From: an uncultured Mailhella sp.
GTDB taxonomy: Bacteria > Desulfobacterota > Desulfovibrionia > Desulfovibrionales > Desulfovibrionaceae
Assembly (NCBI RefSeq): GCF_963931295.1
Contig: NZ_OZ007001.1
Coordinates: forward strand, 992,001-1,056,000
Direction of reading: 5' to 3'
DNA length: 64,000 nucleotides
The position numbers were made by a program, and so were the translations under genes. Positions 1-9,451 of this stretch are shown piece by piece; within the stretch, counting starts at the first letter, position 1, and each line of letters begins with the position of its first letter. The notes below the pieces were generated by a model that had not been told where the DNA came from, searched no databases, and saw only the letters and a list, made by a program, of their open reading frames with translations.

Positions 1-579
<579 letters not shown>

Positions 580-601
580 GTCGCACCTCCCCGGCGGCCC
601 G

Positions 602-1651
602 CTACGGGCGGATCACCGTTTTCAGCACGCGTCCCTCGGAGGACACCTGCATTTCCAGCGCATGCTGAAGTTCTTCCAGCGGCAGAACGTCGGTGACGTA
701 CTTTTCAGGATCAATAATGCCGCGGGCAATGAGATCAATGGTTTCCTCAAATTCCCGGCGCGTGCAGGACACGCTGCCGGTGAGCCTCACTTCATGCAGC
801 ACTGCCCGGTTCAGCTCGAAAGGCACCGTGGGCGCGACGGAATTGCCTATCATGACCACCTCTCCGCCGGGCTTCACGCCGTCCAGACAGGCCGCCAGCG
901 AGTCGCCGGAACCCACGGCCTCAAAAACCACGTCGAAGCCGCCCTCGGAAAGCTCCAGCATTCTTTCGGCCCTGTCCGGCGCGTTGCCGTACACGTAGGC
1001 GTCGAAATCGCCGATTTCACGCGCCTTGCCCGTCTGCCGATCGTCGATGCGGGACATGACGAGCAGCGAGGCTCCGGCCTTCTTCGCCAGACCGCCGATG
1101 AGCTGGGCAATGATGCCGCTGCCCACGACAAGCACCTTGTCGTGCAGCTTCAGCCCCGAACGACGCACCGCGTGATAGGCCACCATGAGCGGATCAATGA
1201 GGCCCGCGGCCACGTCCGACACCGAATCGGGCAGCCGATAGGCGTTCATGGCCTTGCCGACGAAGTATTCCGCATAGCCGCCGTTGCACACGAAGCCGAT
1301 GTAGTTCGTGCCGTTCACGGCGCGGCAGAGCTGTTCTCTGCCCGAGCGGCACATGTCGCATTCGCCGCAGTACAGGTTGGCCCAGAACGTGACGCGCTCG
1401 CCTGCGCGAAAATCGCTGTCGCCGGGATCGGTCACCGTGCCGCAGAATTCGTGTCCCATGATGAAGTGTTCCGGCGGCTGACTGCTCCAGCCCTTGCCTG
1501 CCTTCCACATATGGATATCGCTGCCGCACACGCCGCAGGCGCTCACGCGAATGCGCATCATGCCCGGAGCCATGTCCGGGACGGGCACGTCCATGATCCG
1601 CACCTCGCCGGGACCGACGAGCACGCCGGCCTTCATGGTGTTCTCTGCCAT
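602..1651 (-). CDS. Zinc-dependent alcohol dehydrogenase of the MDR family (sorbitol/threonine dehydrogenase-like)
   Basis: This 349-residue protein is a medium-chain dehydrogenase that oxidises a secondary alcohol or polyol with NAD(P). Catalytic zinc ligands are the Cys of GVCGSD and the His-Glu of GHEF. The structural zinc site is the cluster YCGECDMCRSGREQLC. The nucleotide-binding fold follows (VLVVGSGIIAQLIG). I chose the ATG at 1651 because AAGGAG lies just upstream; the longer frame to 1750 has no such site. Together with the aldo/keto reductase 22 bp downstream it forms a two-gene oxidoreductase unit. Substrate specificity cannot be read from the sequence. Confidence 0.9.
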   Translation of the reverse strand: MAENTMKAGVLVGPGEVRIMDVPVPDMAPGMMRIRVSACGVCGSDIHMWKAGKGWSSQPPEHFIMGHEFCGTVTDPGDSDFRAGERVTFWANLYCGECDMCRSGREQLCRAVNGTNYIGFVCNGGYAEYFVGKAMNAYRLPDSVSDVAAGLIDPLMVAYHAVRRSGLKLHDKVLVVGSGIIAQLIGGLAKKAGASLLVMSRIDDRQTGKAREIGDFDAYVYGNAPDRAERMLELSEGGFDVVFEAVGSGDSLAACLDGVKPGGEVVMIGNSVAPTVPFELNRAVLHEVRLTGSVSCTRREFEETIDLIARGIIDPEKYVTDVLPLEELQHALEMQVSSEGRVLKTVIRP

Positions 1652-1871
1652 AAAAAATTCTCCTTTGTTTACGAATGAGTCTGATGAACGAACGTTGCCT
1701 TGCCCGGCGCGACCGCGATCTGCTTCGCTCGGCGCAGACAACGCGCGCAAGGCTCCGCCGCCTCCCTCTGCTGTGTTCAGAGGCGACTAAGCAGGACGCA
1801 TCGCGCCTCGGTACGCACAGGGCCGAGCATGCCGTTCGCTCAAAAATGCCGCGGCATGCAGGCTGCGACAC

Positions 1872-1913
1872 AAGAAAAACACCCCGCCCCGGGACTTGCC
1901 GCAGGACGGGGAT
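1872..1913 (-). terminator. Intrinsic terminator of the cupin gene
   Basis: On the minus strand an 8-bp GC stem (1904-1911 with 1882-1889, one G-U pair) is followed by a T-rich tract (complement of 1872-1880). It lies about 30 bp after the cupin stop codon. Confidence 0.75.
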
Positions 1914-1941
1914 GACCGCTCACTACTGCGGAATCAGACAA

Positions 1942-2433
1942 TTACCTGGCGTTGTACTGTTCGTCGGTGACCTTTTCCATCCAGACCACGACCTTGCCCG
2001 GTTCCTTTTCTTCGCAAATGGAAATGTGCGTCATGGCGCTGTTCGGCGCTGCGCCGTGCCAGTGCTTGACATTGACGGGACAAATGACCACGTCGCCCGC
2101 ACGGATGACCTGAATGGGCTTGCCCCACTCCTGCGTGAGGCCCACGCCGGACGTGACGATGAGCGCCTGCCCCACCGGATGAATATGCCAGTTGGAACGC
2201 GCGCCCGGTTCAAAGGTGACCACGCCCACGCTGGAGCGCATGTCGTTGTTGGCGGGATAGAGCTGTTCAACGCGCACGCTGCCGGTGAAAAACTGATCCG
2301 CCCCCTTGGCGGTCGGGAACTCGCCGTTGCGCAGAATGGTCTGCGACTTGCCGATTTCGGCAGCGTCGCTCTGCCCGGGCAGAGCACAGAGGGCAGCGAG
2401 AGTCAGGGCCATGGACAGGATCAACTTGTTCAT
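1942..2433 (-). CDS. Exported cupin-domain protein
   Basis: This 163-residue protein has an N-terminal signal peptide (MNKLILSMALTLAALCALP, cleavage near QSDA-AE) and a single cupin barrel. Metal-binding residues are visible in NWHIHPVGQ and in the later KHWHG. The family resembles the small cupins linked to carboxymuconolactone decarboxylase-like proteins and manganese hydroxynitrile lyases; the reaction here is unknown. The ATG at 2433 has a GGAGG site; an upstream in-frame Met would spoil the signal peptide. It diverges from the exported flavodoxins, and its own terminator follows. Confidence 0.8.
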   Translation of the reverse strand: MNKLILSMALTLAALCALPGQSDAAEIGKSQTILRNGEFPTAKGADQFFTGSVRVEQLYPANNDMRSSVGVVTFEPGARSNWHIHPVGQALIVTSGVGLTQEWGKPIQVIRAGDVVICPVNVKHWHGAAPNSAMTHISICEEKEPGKVVVWMEKVTDEQYNAR

Positions 2434-2758
2434 AGAGAAATCCTCCGGTTTTTCGATGAGCATGAAGGCATGGTACCGGGAGGCGCAGCGCTCAGCCAGC
2501 TACGATACTCTCTATTTTTTGCCCGATCGTTGCAGAAGCAACAGGCCGCCCCACGCTTTTGCCCGAAGAGACCGCATCTGCGTTGCCCGTAACAAAACAA
2601 TCTGCGAGAAACAGGCAAGAAGATGCGAGAATTGCAGCTGTTCGCCGTCGCGCCCTCCCGTTATGCATAAATAAGAAGCGGATCTCTTTCCGCCGACGCT
2701 TCTCCCCGGCTGCTTTCAACCGGAGCGCATCCGGCGGAACATGCATCCGGGAGGAACC

Positions 2759-3361
2759 ATGCATTATCCAAAACCCCTTACGTCCCCTCTCTTCGTTCTT
2801 CTGGCGTTCTTTTTCGTTTTCTGCGGCACGGCGTCGGCCGCGCCTCAAAGCAGTTCTTCAAAGCACGCAGACTCTTCGCGCATGCTCATCGCCTACTTTT
2901 CCCTCTCAGGAAACACCCGTCTCATCGCCCGCGACATTCAGCGCATGACCGGCGGAGAACTCTTTGAAATACGTCCCGTGCGCCGCTACGGCCCCGACTT
3001 CGACACCGCCGTGGAGCAGGCCAGACAGGAACTCAGGGAACATGCGAGGCCGAAGCTAAAGGAAACCATCTCCGACATGAGTCGTTACGACGTCGTCTTC
3101 GTGGGCTTTCCCAACTGGGTGGGAACCATGCCCATGCCGGTCTTCAGCTTTCTGGAACAGCACGATTTCAGGGGAAAAACCATCGTGCCCTTCTGCACGC
3201 ACGGCACCAGCGGCCCGGCCAACACCATAAACGATCTCAAGGCCCTTCCCCTGCATGCCACTGTCCGCGACGCGCTTTCCGTCTATCGAAACGACGTGCG
3301 CGACGCCGAAGGCAGAGTGCGCGCCTGGCTGAAGGATCTCGGCTATCTGAAGGAAGACTGA
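2759..3361 (+). CDS. Exported flavodoxin-like protein
   Basis: This 200-residue protein has a hydrophobic leader (residues 7-27, ending GTASAAP) followed by a flavodoxin fold. The FMN phosphate loop is seen as YFSLSGNTRLIA, and the later FVGFPNWVGTMP and PFCTHGTSG loops fit flavin-binding loops of the flavodoxin_4 family. I chose ATG 2759 because GGGAGG lies 4-10 bases before it. It is followed after 69 bp by a second exported flavodoxin, so the two probably form an operon. Export of a flavodoxin implies a periplasmic electron-transfer or quinone-reduction role, which is inferred. Confidence 0.85.
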   Translation: MHYPKPLTSPLFVLLAFFFVFCGTASAAPQSSSSKHADSSRMLIAYFSLSGNTRLIARDIQRMTGGELFEIRPVRRYGPDFDTAVEQARQELREHARPKLKETISDMSRYDVVFVGFPNWVGTMPMPVFSFLEQHDFRGKTIVPFCTHGTSGPANTINDLKALPLHATVRDALSVYRNDVRDAEGRVRAWLKDLGYLKED

Positions 3362-3430
3362 TCCGCCCCTTGCCACCTTTTCCCGCACGCAAAAGAGTCC
3401 ATCATCTCCAACATTCAAGGAGCACACTGC

Positions 3431-4375
3431 ATGAAGGACATACTCGCCACGCTGCTTGGAGCCCTGCTCACCTTTACTCTTGCCTCGCCCTGCTCCGGCG
3501 CTCCCGCCTCGCCAGACTCCGGCCGAAGCCTCATTCTCTTCTATTCGCTCTCGGGAAACACCCGTCTGACGGCCGAAGCCCTGAGCCGTCTCACCGGCGC
3601 GTCCCTGGCGGAAATAAAAACCGTCGAACCCTATCCCGACGACTTTCACGCCGTGGTGGAACAGGCAAGGCAGGAGCGAAGCACCGGCTATCTTCCTCCC
3701 CTTCTGCCCCTTCAGGCAAATCTGAACGACTACGACACCATCTATCTCGGCTTTCCCATCTGGAGCAATTCCATTCCGCAGCCCATGGCAACCTTCCTTT
3801 CCGAACATCCTCTCGAAGGAAAAACCATCCTTCCCTTCTGCACGCACGACGGGTACGGCCCGGGACGCAGCGCCCGCGTGGTGACGGAATACTGTCCGAA
3901 GGCGCAAGTGCTCCCCATATTCGACATGCTCGGCTCCGAAGCCAGAGACGCGGAACCAAAACTCGCGTCATGGCTGCAGGAGCTCGGCGTGGCCGCTTCC
4001 TCCGCGCGGAACATCGTCATCCGCATCAACGACGTCGAACTTTCCGCCGTGCTCGACAACAGTCCCGTCGCCGGGGAATTTATGCGCCGACTGCCGCTTT
4101 CGATACCCATGGTGCAGTACGGCGGCCGTGAATACTACGGCGGCCTCGACCGGGAAATCCCCACCTCGGAAGAAGGAAGACTGCGCTTTGACGACGGCGA
4201 CATCACTTACTGCCCGCAGAACAACAGCGTGGCCATCTTCTACGCCCAGAGCTCGCGGCCGAATCTTACCATGAAGGTCATTCCCATGGGCCGCGTGACT
4301 TCCGACCTTGCCCCGCTGCACGAACTGCCCTCGTCCGTCATCGCGCACTTTTCCCTGCAAAGCGCTCAGCCCTGA
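3431..4375 (+). CDS. Exported flavodoxin fused to a cyclophilin-like domain
   Basis: This 314-residue protein carries a signal peptide (residues 1-25), a flavodoxin domain (about 33-190; YSLSGNTRLTAE, YLGFPIWSNSIP, PFCTHDGYGPG) and a C-terminal domain (about 195-305; IVIRINDVELSAVLDNSPVA then GREYYGGLD and CPQNNSVAIFYAQ) typical of the bacterial cyclophilin_like family. The start has an AAGGAG site. The flavodoxin half resembles the preceding gene, which suggests duplication followed by domain gain. The role of the added domain is not known. Confidence 0.85.
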   Translation: MKDILATLLGALLTFTLASPCSGAPASPDSGRSLILFYSLSGNTRLTAEALSRLTGASLAEIKTVEPYPDDFHAVVEQARQERSTGYLPPLLPLQANLNDYDTIYLGFPIWSNSIPQPMATFLSEHPLEGKTILPFCTHDGYGPGRSARVVTEYCPKAQVLPIFDMLGSEARDAEPKLASWLQELGVAASSARNIVIRINDVELSAVLDNSPVAGEFMRRLPLSIPMVQYGGREYYGGLDREIPTSEEGRLRFDDGDITYCPQNNSVAIFYAQSSRPNLTMKVIPMGRVTSDLAPLHELPSSVIAHFSLQSAQP

Positions 4376-4397
4376 TGCGCGCCGCCTGTTTTAACCC

Positions 4398-4440
4398 AAA
4401 AACGCCGTCCGGAATTTTTTCTGTTCCGAACGGCGTTTTT
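4398..4440 (+). terminator. Intrinsic terminator after the exported flavodoxins
   Basis: A long stem (AACGCCGT with ACGGCGTT, extended by CGGAA/TTCCG) ends in a run of T at 4435-4440. Confidence 0.9.
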
Positions 4441-4474
4441 CTCTCCGTAAAGAGCGCTGCCTGCTCGCAGACGC

Positions 4475-4511
4475 AAAAGAGGCGGAACGCTCACGCGTTC
4501 CGCCTCTTTGT
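4475..4511. terminator. Bidirectional terminator between convergent genes
   Basis: A near-perfect 16-bp stem (AAAGAGGCGGAACGC with its complement) around a four-base loop has A residues on the left and T residues on the right. It can stop transcription from the DsrE-like gene and back up the flavodoxin terminator. Confidence 0.85.
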
Positions 4512-4564
4512 TTCGGCGCGCAAAGCTTCTTTCCGAAACATCGCGCGCCGTTGTCTGCTAAAAA

Positions 4565-4912
4565 CTACGGACGCAGCAGGGCAAAGCCCTCGCGCTGCAG
4601 CTTCACGATTTCCACCACGCCCGCAGGCACGACTTCGCAGCCTTCCCACAGATCTTCGCGGGCCACGCTGAACGACTTCAGCGCGTTGTTGCACAGTCTG
4701 ATGGAAAGACCTTCGGCCATGAGCTTCGCGCCGCGTTCGGCAAGAGCTGCGTTGGCGCGGGTAAAGAGCTGCACCGCCGGTCCGTTGGCCACCATGACCA
4801 CACGGAAGTCTTCGCCGGGCAGCGCGGCCTTGTAGTTGGCCACGTTGTTGAAGGCCAGATTGAGACGGGCGGGATCATTGTCGTCCACATGGATGACGAG
4901 GTCGTAGTACAT
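4565..4912 (-). CDS. DsrE/DsrF-like family protein
   Basis: This 115-residue cytoplasmic protein has the DsrE-like fold: an N-terminal strand with LVIHVDDNDPARLNLAFNN, then VVMVANGPAVQLF and a C-terminal region ending in VVPAGVVEIVKLQREG. A Cys sits in RLCNNAL and another in EGCEVVPAG, where sulfur-carrier members of the family place reactive Cys. Relatives act in sulfur relay or are of unknown role. It lies 17 bp downstream of htpG on the same strand, so it may be cotranscribed with the chaperone. Start at 4912 is preceded by AAGGAGAG. Confidence 0.8.
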   Translation of the reverse strand: MYYDLVIHVDDNDPARLNLAFNNVANYKAALPGEDFRVVMVANGPAVQLFTRANAALAERGAKLMAEGLSIRLCNNALKSFSVAREDLWEGCEVVPAGVVEIVKLQREGFALLRP

Positions 4913-4929
4913 GGGCGCTCTCCTTGCGT

Positions 4930-6948
4930 TTATTTGCGCAGATCAGAATACCAGCCCGCGGCCTGACGAAGCAGACGCATGCTGCGTTCCGCCATGGCGA
5001 AGGGCTCGTTCATGTAGCCGTCGAGCAGAAGCGTGGAATCGAACAGGGCGTTCACCATGTCCTTGAAGGTCTCGTCCTCGGCTCCTTCCTTGCAGATGCG
5101 CATGAGCGAGCGCACCAGAGCGTGATCGGGATTGAGTTCGAGAATCTTCTTCGGAATGCCTTCGCTCTTCTGCATGACGCGCATGAGCTTTTCCATGGAA
5201 GAGCTTACGCCCTCGGGCGAAACGAGACAAGCCGCCGCGTCGATGGGGCGCGAGGCCGCGCGCACGTCCTTCACCTGATCGCCGAGAATGGTCTTCACCG
5301 CACTGATGAGCGCGTCGAGTTCCGGCTTTTCCTCCTCGGAAAGCGGCTCGGGTCTGGGCTCGGCGTTCTCCACGTCCGGGAAGGCGTCAAGCGCGCCGGC
5401 TTCGACCAGCTCCACGGACTTGAACGGATGCTTCTGGTATTCCATGATGGCTTCCAGCGCGAACTCGTCCACCGGATCGGTGAGGTACAAAACTTCCAGG
5501 CCCTTGCGGCGGAACTGGCCGAGATGAGGATTCACCTTGGCCGCCTCGATGGACGGAGCCGACACGTACCAGATTTCCTTCTGATCGGGCTTCATGCGGG
5601 AAATGTAGTCGTCGAGGCTGGTGAGCTTGTCGTCCTGCGCCGTGGAGTAGTAGCGCAGCAGCGGAGCCACGCGGTCGCGGTACTGATAGCTGTCGAAGCC
5701 GAACTTGATGTACTTGCCGTGCAGCTTCCACATGGCCTCGTACTTTTCAGGATCGCTCTTGGCCATGCGCTCGAAATGAGTGAGCAGCTGCCGGGTGATG
5801 GTCTGGCTTATCTTGCGCAGCACCACGTTTTCCTGAAGCGTTTCGCGGGAAATGTTGAGCGGCAGATCTTCGGTGTCCACCACGCCCTTCATGAACGCGA
5901 AATAGTTGGGCAGAAGCTCCTTGTTGTGACGGTCGATGAGCACGCGGCGAACGTACAGATCGGGGCCCCATTCGTCCTTGCGCTCGTCGAAGACGTCCAC
6001 CGCCGTGCCGGGAATGTACAGCAGGCAGTTGAACTGCACGGGCGCGTCCACAGAGAAGTGAATGACGTCGAGCGGTTCCTTCTGATCGAAGGTAAGGAAC
6101 TTGTAGAACTCGTTGTACTGTTCCTTCGTGATGGAGAACTTGGGCTCGCGCCACAGAGCCGCCGTGGTGTTGACGCGCTCGCCGTCGAGCTGAATGGCGA
6201 AGGGCAGGAAGTTGGAATGCTTGCGGATGACTCCTTCAAGACGATATTTTTCCTCGTACTCGTGGGCGTCGTCGCGAAGGTAGATCTTGATGCTGGTGCC
6301 GCGCTTCAGGCCTTCGGCCTCCGTTCCTTCCAGCGCGCGGATGGTGAAGCTGCCCGTGCCGTCGGAAGTCCAGACGTGCGGCGTGCCGTCGCCCGTGGCG
6401 GAAACGGAGGTCACTTCCACCTTTTTGGCCACCATGAACACCGAATAGAAGCCGATGCCGAAACGACCGATGATCTGAGCCGCGTCGTCTGGCTTGCTGT
6501 CGTCGTGCTCCACGATGGGTTCTTCGGCGTCAGCGGGCTTTTCCTCGTCGTCCTTGTCCTCGTCGGACTTCTCACCTTCGGCCTTCGCTTCTTCGGCGGG
6601 CTTGCCTGCGGCCTTTTCCGCCTCGCGCTCCTTCAGGAACTGTTCGGAACCGGAACGCGCAATGGTGCCCAGGTTGTCGATCATTTCCTGTTCGGTCATG
6701 CCTATGCCGGTATCGGCAACGGTGATGACGTGATTATCCTTGTCCGTGGTGATGGTGATTTCCAACGGCAGTTCCGGATCGCGCACCTCGCCGCCGGTGC
6801 TCTGAAGAAAGCGCACCTTTTCCAGGGCGTCCGAAGCGTTGGAGAGCAGCTCGCGAAGGAAGATTTCGTGGTTGGTGTACAGAGAGTGCGTAAGAATATT
6901 GAGCAGCTTGCACGTTTCCGCGCGAAACTGATGAGTGGTTTCCGCCAT
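4930..6948 (-). CDS. htpG: Molecular chaperone HtpG (bacterial Hsp90) with an acidic insert
   Basis: This 672-residue protein is an ATP-dependent cytoplasmic chaperone. The GHKL ATPase domain is clear (LRELLSNASDALEK, DTGIGM, GRFGIGFYSVF), then the middle domain (GVVDTEDLPLNISRE) and the C-terminal dimerisation domain. It is about 45 residues longer than the Escherichia coli protein. The excess is a low-complexity acidic and lysine-rich segment at about residues 106-155, in the ATP-lid region just before IIGRFG. Start at 6948 has a GGAGG site. A possible promoter and a leader hairpin lie at 7015-7070. Confidence 0.97.
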   Translation of the reverse strand: MAETTHQFRAETCKLLNILTHSLYTNHEIFLRELLSNASDALEKVRFLQSTGGEVRDPELPLEITITTDKDNHVITVADTGIGMTEQEMIDNLGTIARSGSEQFLKEREAEKAAGKPAEEAKAEGEKSDEDKDDEEKPADAEEPIVEHDDSKPDDAAQIIGRFGIGFYSVFMVAKKVEVTSVSATGDGTPHVWTSDGTGSFTIRALEGTEAEGLKRGTSIKIYLRDDAHEYEEKYRLEGVIRKHSNFLPFAIQLDGERVNTTAALWREPKFSITKEQYNEFYKFLTFDQKEPLDVIHFSVDAPVQFNCLLYIPGTAVDVFDERKDEWGPDLYVRRVLIDRHNKELLPNYFAFMKGVVDTEDLPLNISRETLQENVVLRKISQTITRQLLTHFERMAKSDPEKYEAMWKLHGKYIKFGFDSYQYRDRVAPLLRYYSTAQDDKLTSLDDYISRMKPDQKEIWYVSAPSIEAAKVNPHLGQFRRKGLEVLYLTDPVDEFALEAIMEYQKHPFKSVELVEAGALDAFPDVENAEPRPEPLSEEEKPELDALISAVKTILGDQVKDVRAASRPIDAAACLVSPEGVSSSMEKLMRVMQKSEGIPKKILELNPDHALVRSLMRICKEGAEDETFKDMVNALFDSTLLLDGYMNEPFAMAERSMRLLRQAAGWYSDLRK

Positions 6949-7014
6949 GACATGGCCTCCTGATATGTTTCCGAACGCGCGGCAGACGCCGCCGTGCGGT
7001 CATCGCTGAAGAAA

Positions 7015-7070
7015 GGGCCCGACAGCGTTCGGGCCCAAGAGTCACATAAGGCGGAGAGACGGCAAGTCAA
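7015..7070 (-). promoter_or_regulatory. Possible htpG promoter and leader hairpin
   Basis: On the minus strand TTGACT (complement of 7065-7070) and TTATGT (complement of 7044-7049) are spaced by 15 bp, a weak sigma-70 or heat-shock-like match. Between it and htpG lies a perfect 7-bp stem GGGCCCG/CGGGCCC (7015-7036) in the leader. Confidence 0.35.
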
Positions 7071-7081
7071 GGGGACGACGC

Positions 7082-7121
7082 AAAAAAAAGCCGGACTCCC
7101 GACGCCGCGTCGGAGTCCGGC
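7082..7121 (-). terminator. Intrinsic terminator of the exported protein gene 7241-7981
   Basis: A 10-bp stem (7090-7099 with 7112-7121) is followed on the minus strand by a run of eight T (complement of 7082-7089). Confidence 0.85.
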
Positions 7122-7240
7122 CCGGGGCCGTGCGCCTGTCCTGCAGGGATCTTCTCCGCAGAGCGGAAAAGCGGGGACCATGCCCTGCGGCGGCAGATGC
7201 CGCCTCGCGCTGCCACAAGGACAGACGCACGGGGCTGCCG

Positions 7241-7981
7241 TTACGAAGGATTATCCATGGTAGAGCCGAGCACCGTGCTCAGCAGTCTGGACGATACGCC
7301 GGAATCCCCCCAGGCGTAGGGCCGCACCATGTCGGCAGAAATGTCGCCGTTTTCCCCGAATCTGGCTGAAAAGGCCGTGTCGGCGCGCTGCACGAATGCC
7401 TTGAGTTCGGCGTCTTCCACGATGGGGCAGCGTTCGGTGGCCAGCGGTTCGCGGTATTCCACGAGCAGCTTGCTCTCGCCGTTGTTCACTATCCATTCGT
7501 ACTGGCTGACCATGACGCCGGCCGTCCAGCCCATGCCGCGTTCGGCAAAGGCGGGCATCCAGGGATCAAGCTGCACGGGGCGGACGAACACACGCTGGGT
7601 GACGGTTTCGGGCCTGTCTCCGCCGCAGGTGTACAGCACGGGCAGAAATTCCAGATTGGTGGACATGATGCCCGGATACCAGTACTTCGAGCCCGCGTCG
7701 GCGAGCGCCACGGCAAGCTGAGCGCCGCTCTTTGCGCTCAGGCTGTACCACACCACGCCCGGCTCGGAACGGGGCAGTTCACGGTCGGTGGAAAGCATGA
7801 CCGTCATTTTGCCCTGCGCCACGGCCGAGAAATCGGGCGAGGTCTTGACCGCCACCGTGGGACGGGCCGTGGACTCAAAAGCGCCGACATTTCCCGATCC
7901 GCGCACCAGAGCCCATTCCGCACAGGCCGCCGAAGGAATCGACAGCGCCAGAAAAGCCAGAATCGAAAGCATTCTCTTCAT
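7241..7981 (-). CDS. Exported protein of unknown function
   Basis: This 246-residue protein begins with a clear signal peptide (MKRMLSILAFLALSIPSAACA, cleavage before EW). The mature part has paired Cys residues (LYTCGGD and TERCPIV) that could form a disulfide in the periplasm, and no recognisable catalytic motif. I recognise no named family with confidence. It stands alone between two terminators and has its own intrinsic terminator about 120 bp downstream. Confidence 0.7.
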   Translation of the reverse strand: MKRMLSILAFLALSIPSAACAEWALVRGSGNVGAFESTARPTVAVKTSPDFSAVAQGKMTVMLSTDRELPRSEPGVVWYSLSAKSGAQLAVALADAGSKYWYPGIMSTNLEFLPVLYTCGGDRPETVTQRVFVRPVQLDPWMPAFAERGMGWTAGVMVSQYEWIVNNGESKLLVEYREPLATERCPIVEDAELKAFVQRADTAFSARFGENGDISADMVRPYAWGDSGVSSRLLSTVLGSTMDNPS

Positions 7982-8290
7982 GACACGCTCTCCATGTTTC
8001 TTGTCCCGGATTATCCCGGAACAGGGCTCACACTAGCAGAACGCGCATGATAAGGCATCGGATGCAACCATGAGCGGCATGAGTAATCATGCAAAAACAT
8101 TGATAATAACGCTGAAAAGGACGCCTTTTCCGCCCGGAGGATGCGCGGATTGCCCGTGCGGTCAAAAATCATATCTTCCCGGGCGCAGGAAGGGAAAATC
8201 GCGTGCCCTTCGCGCCGGAGCGCCGCGACAGGGGCACTCCCGGCATGCTTCTTTTCCGCGCCAAGGCGTGAGGCCGTACCGCAAGAGCAC
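7982..8290. other. Intergenic stretch without a visible gene
   Basis: It should hold the promoter of the minus-strand exported-protein gene. I see no convincing coding frame or strong structure here. Confidence 0.5.
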
Positions 8291-8357
8291 AAAAAAAAGA
8301 CCGGCCCCCCATGATGGAGGAACCGGCCGAATCCGGACGCCCGGAGGCGGGGCGTCC
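8291..8357 (-). terminator. Terminator region after the Tim44-domain gene
   Basis: Reading the minus strand, two hairpins follow the stop codon. The first (8333-8357, stem CGGACGCCC/GGGCGTCCG) has its T tract on the plus strand. The second (8301-8328, a stem with several G-U pairs) is followed by eight T on the minus strand (complement of 8291-8298). Confidence 0.65.
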
Positions 8358-8370
8358 GTTTTTTTCAAGT

Positions 8371-9315
8371 TCAGGCAAGCTGCTGAATGCCGTCGAGCTT
8401 CCAGCTGTCGCCCTCGGCGCGGGAGCACACGAAGTGCCAGACTTCCCGCACCTGTTCGGGACGGGCGGCGCGCTGATCTTCGCGCATGAGCACGTCGAAG
8501 TACACGGCCACGCGGCGCAGGTCGCCCTCGTCGCGCACCTCGATGACGGAGGCGTTCACCAGCAGAATTTCGGTCTTGCCGGGATTCGGATCCTGCTTCG
8601 CCTGCTCGCGCAGTTCGCGCATGACGTCTTCGGTGGCGAAGTTGGCGATGTCGTCAAGGTCGCGGCGATCCCACGAAGCCTGGAGGCGCGTGTAGGCCGC
8701 CTTGGCTCCGCGCAGGAATTCGTCCTGATCGAAGTCGGCGGGCAGAACCACGTCGTTCTGCGCTTCCGCAGCCTGCTGAACCGGCTGTTCGGAGCGAAGA
8801 TTGTCCCATGCGCCGCCCTGAGAGGCCTGACGAGGCGCTTCGTAGTCACGGGGAGCGTCGTAGCGGTAGGCCTGACGATCGTTGTTGTCGGAAGAGGCCT
8901 GGCCGCCGCGGAAGCGACGGAACATGCGCACGCCGAAGTACACGAGCAGGCCGAGAATTATCAGATTGAGCACGCCGCCCAGCATGCCGCCGCCCATGCC
9001 GTGGCCGCCGAACAGGGAGCCCAGCAGAGTGCCGGCAAGAAGGCCGCCGAACAGGCCGCCGAGAAGACCGGTATTGTTGCGGGCCATGGTGGCGGCGCCG
9101 CCGTTGGCCGTGCTGGCCATGGGGGCCTGACGCTGCACCGAGGAGGAGCCTCCGCGGAAAGCGCCGGAAGGAGGCGTGGCCGGCCGGCTCATGATGGAGG
9201 AACTGCCGAAGCTTCGCCCGCCGCCGAGACGTGCGGCATCCGCATAGTCAGGCATGGAGAAGGAGAGCGTGGCGAGGCAGGCCGCGCAGAGGGCGAAAGT
9301 TTTCCATTTGTTCAT
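8371..9315 (-). CDS. Tim44-like domain membrane protein
   Basis: This 314-residue protein has a signal peptide-like N-terminus (ALCAACLATLSFSMPDYADA), a Ser/Gly/Ala-rich low-complexity region, two glycine-rich hydrophobic segments (LLGGLFGGLLAGTLLGSLFGG and MLGGVLNLIILGLLVYFGVRMF, about residues 85-140) and a C-terminal Tim44-like domain (about 190-312; DEFLRGAKAAYTRLQASWDRRD, VREVWHFVCS). This layout matches bacterial Tim44-domain import-inner-membrane-like proteins, whose function is unclear. ATG 9315 is preferred over 9321 because the AAGGA site is six bases upstream of it. Confidence 0.8.
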   Translation of the reverse strand: MNKWKTFALCAACLATLSFSMPDYADAARLGGGRSFGSSSIMSRPATPPSGAFRGGSSSVQRQAPMASTANGGAATMARNNTGLLGGLFGGLLAGTLLGSLFGGHGMGGGMLGGVLNLIILGLLVYFGVRMFRRFRGGQASSDNNDRQAYRYDAPRDYEAPRQASQGGAWDNLRSEQPVQQAAEAQNDVVLPADFDQDEFLRGAKAAYTRLQASWDRRDLDDIANFATEDVMRELREQAKQDPNPGKTEILLVNASVIEVRDEGDLRRVAVYFDVLMREDQRAARPEQVREVWHFVCSRAEGDSWKLDGIQQLA

Positions 9316-9451
9316 GTTCATTCCTTATGGGCTGAGTTATCGACCATCCGCCCCGAAACGGAGCGGTTACAGTCACCAATACCATAATCACGAAAAAGGC
9401 CGTTGGGAAGAGCCGAACAAGCCTTTTCGCGCAAAGCATAACGCGGAAATA

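Noticed and set aside
4924..6963. 679-residue open frame on the plus strand opposite htpG
   Set aside because: It mirrors the GC-rich codon pattern of htpG; the translation has no domain and the htpG frame is certain.
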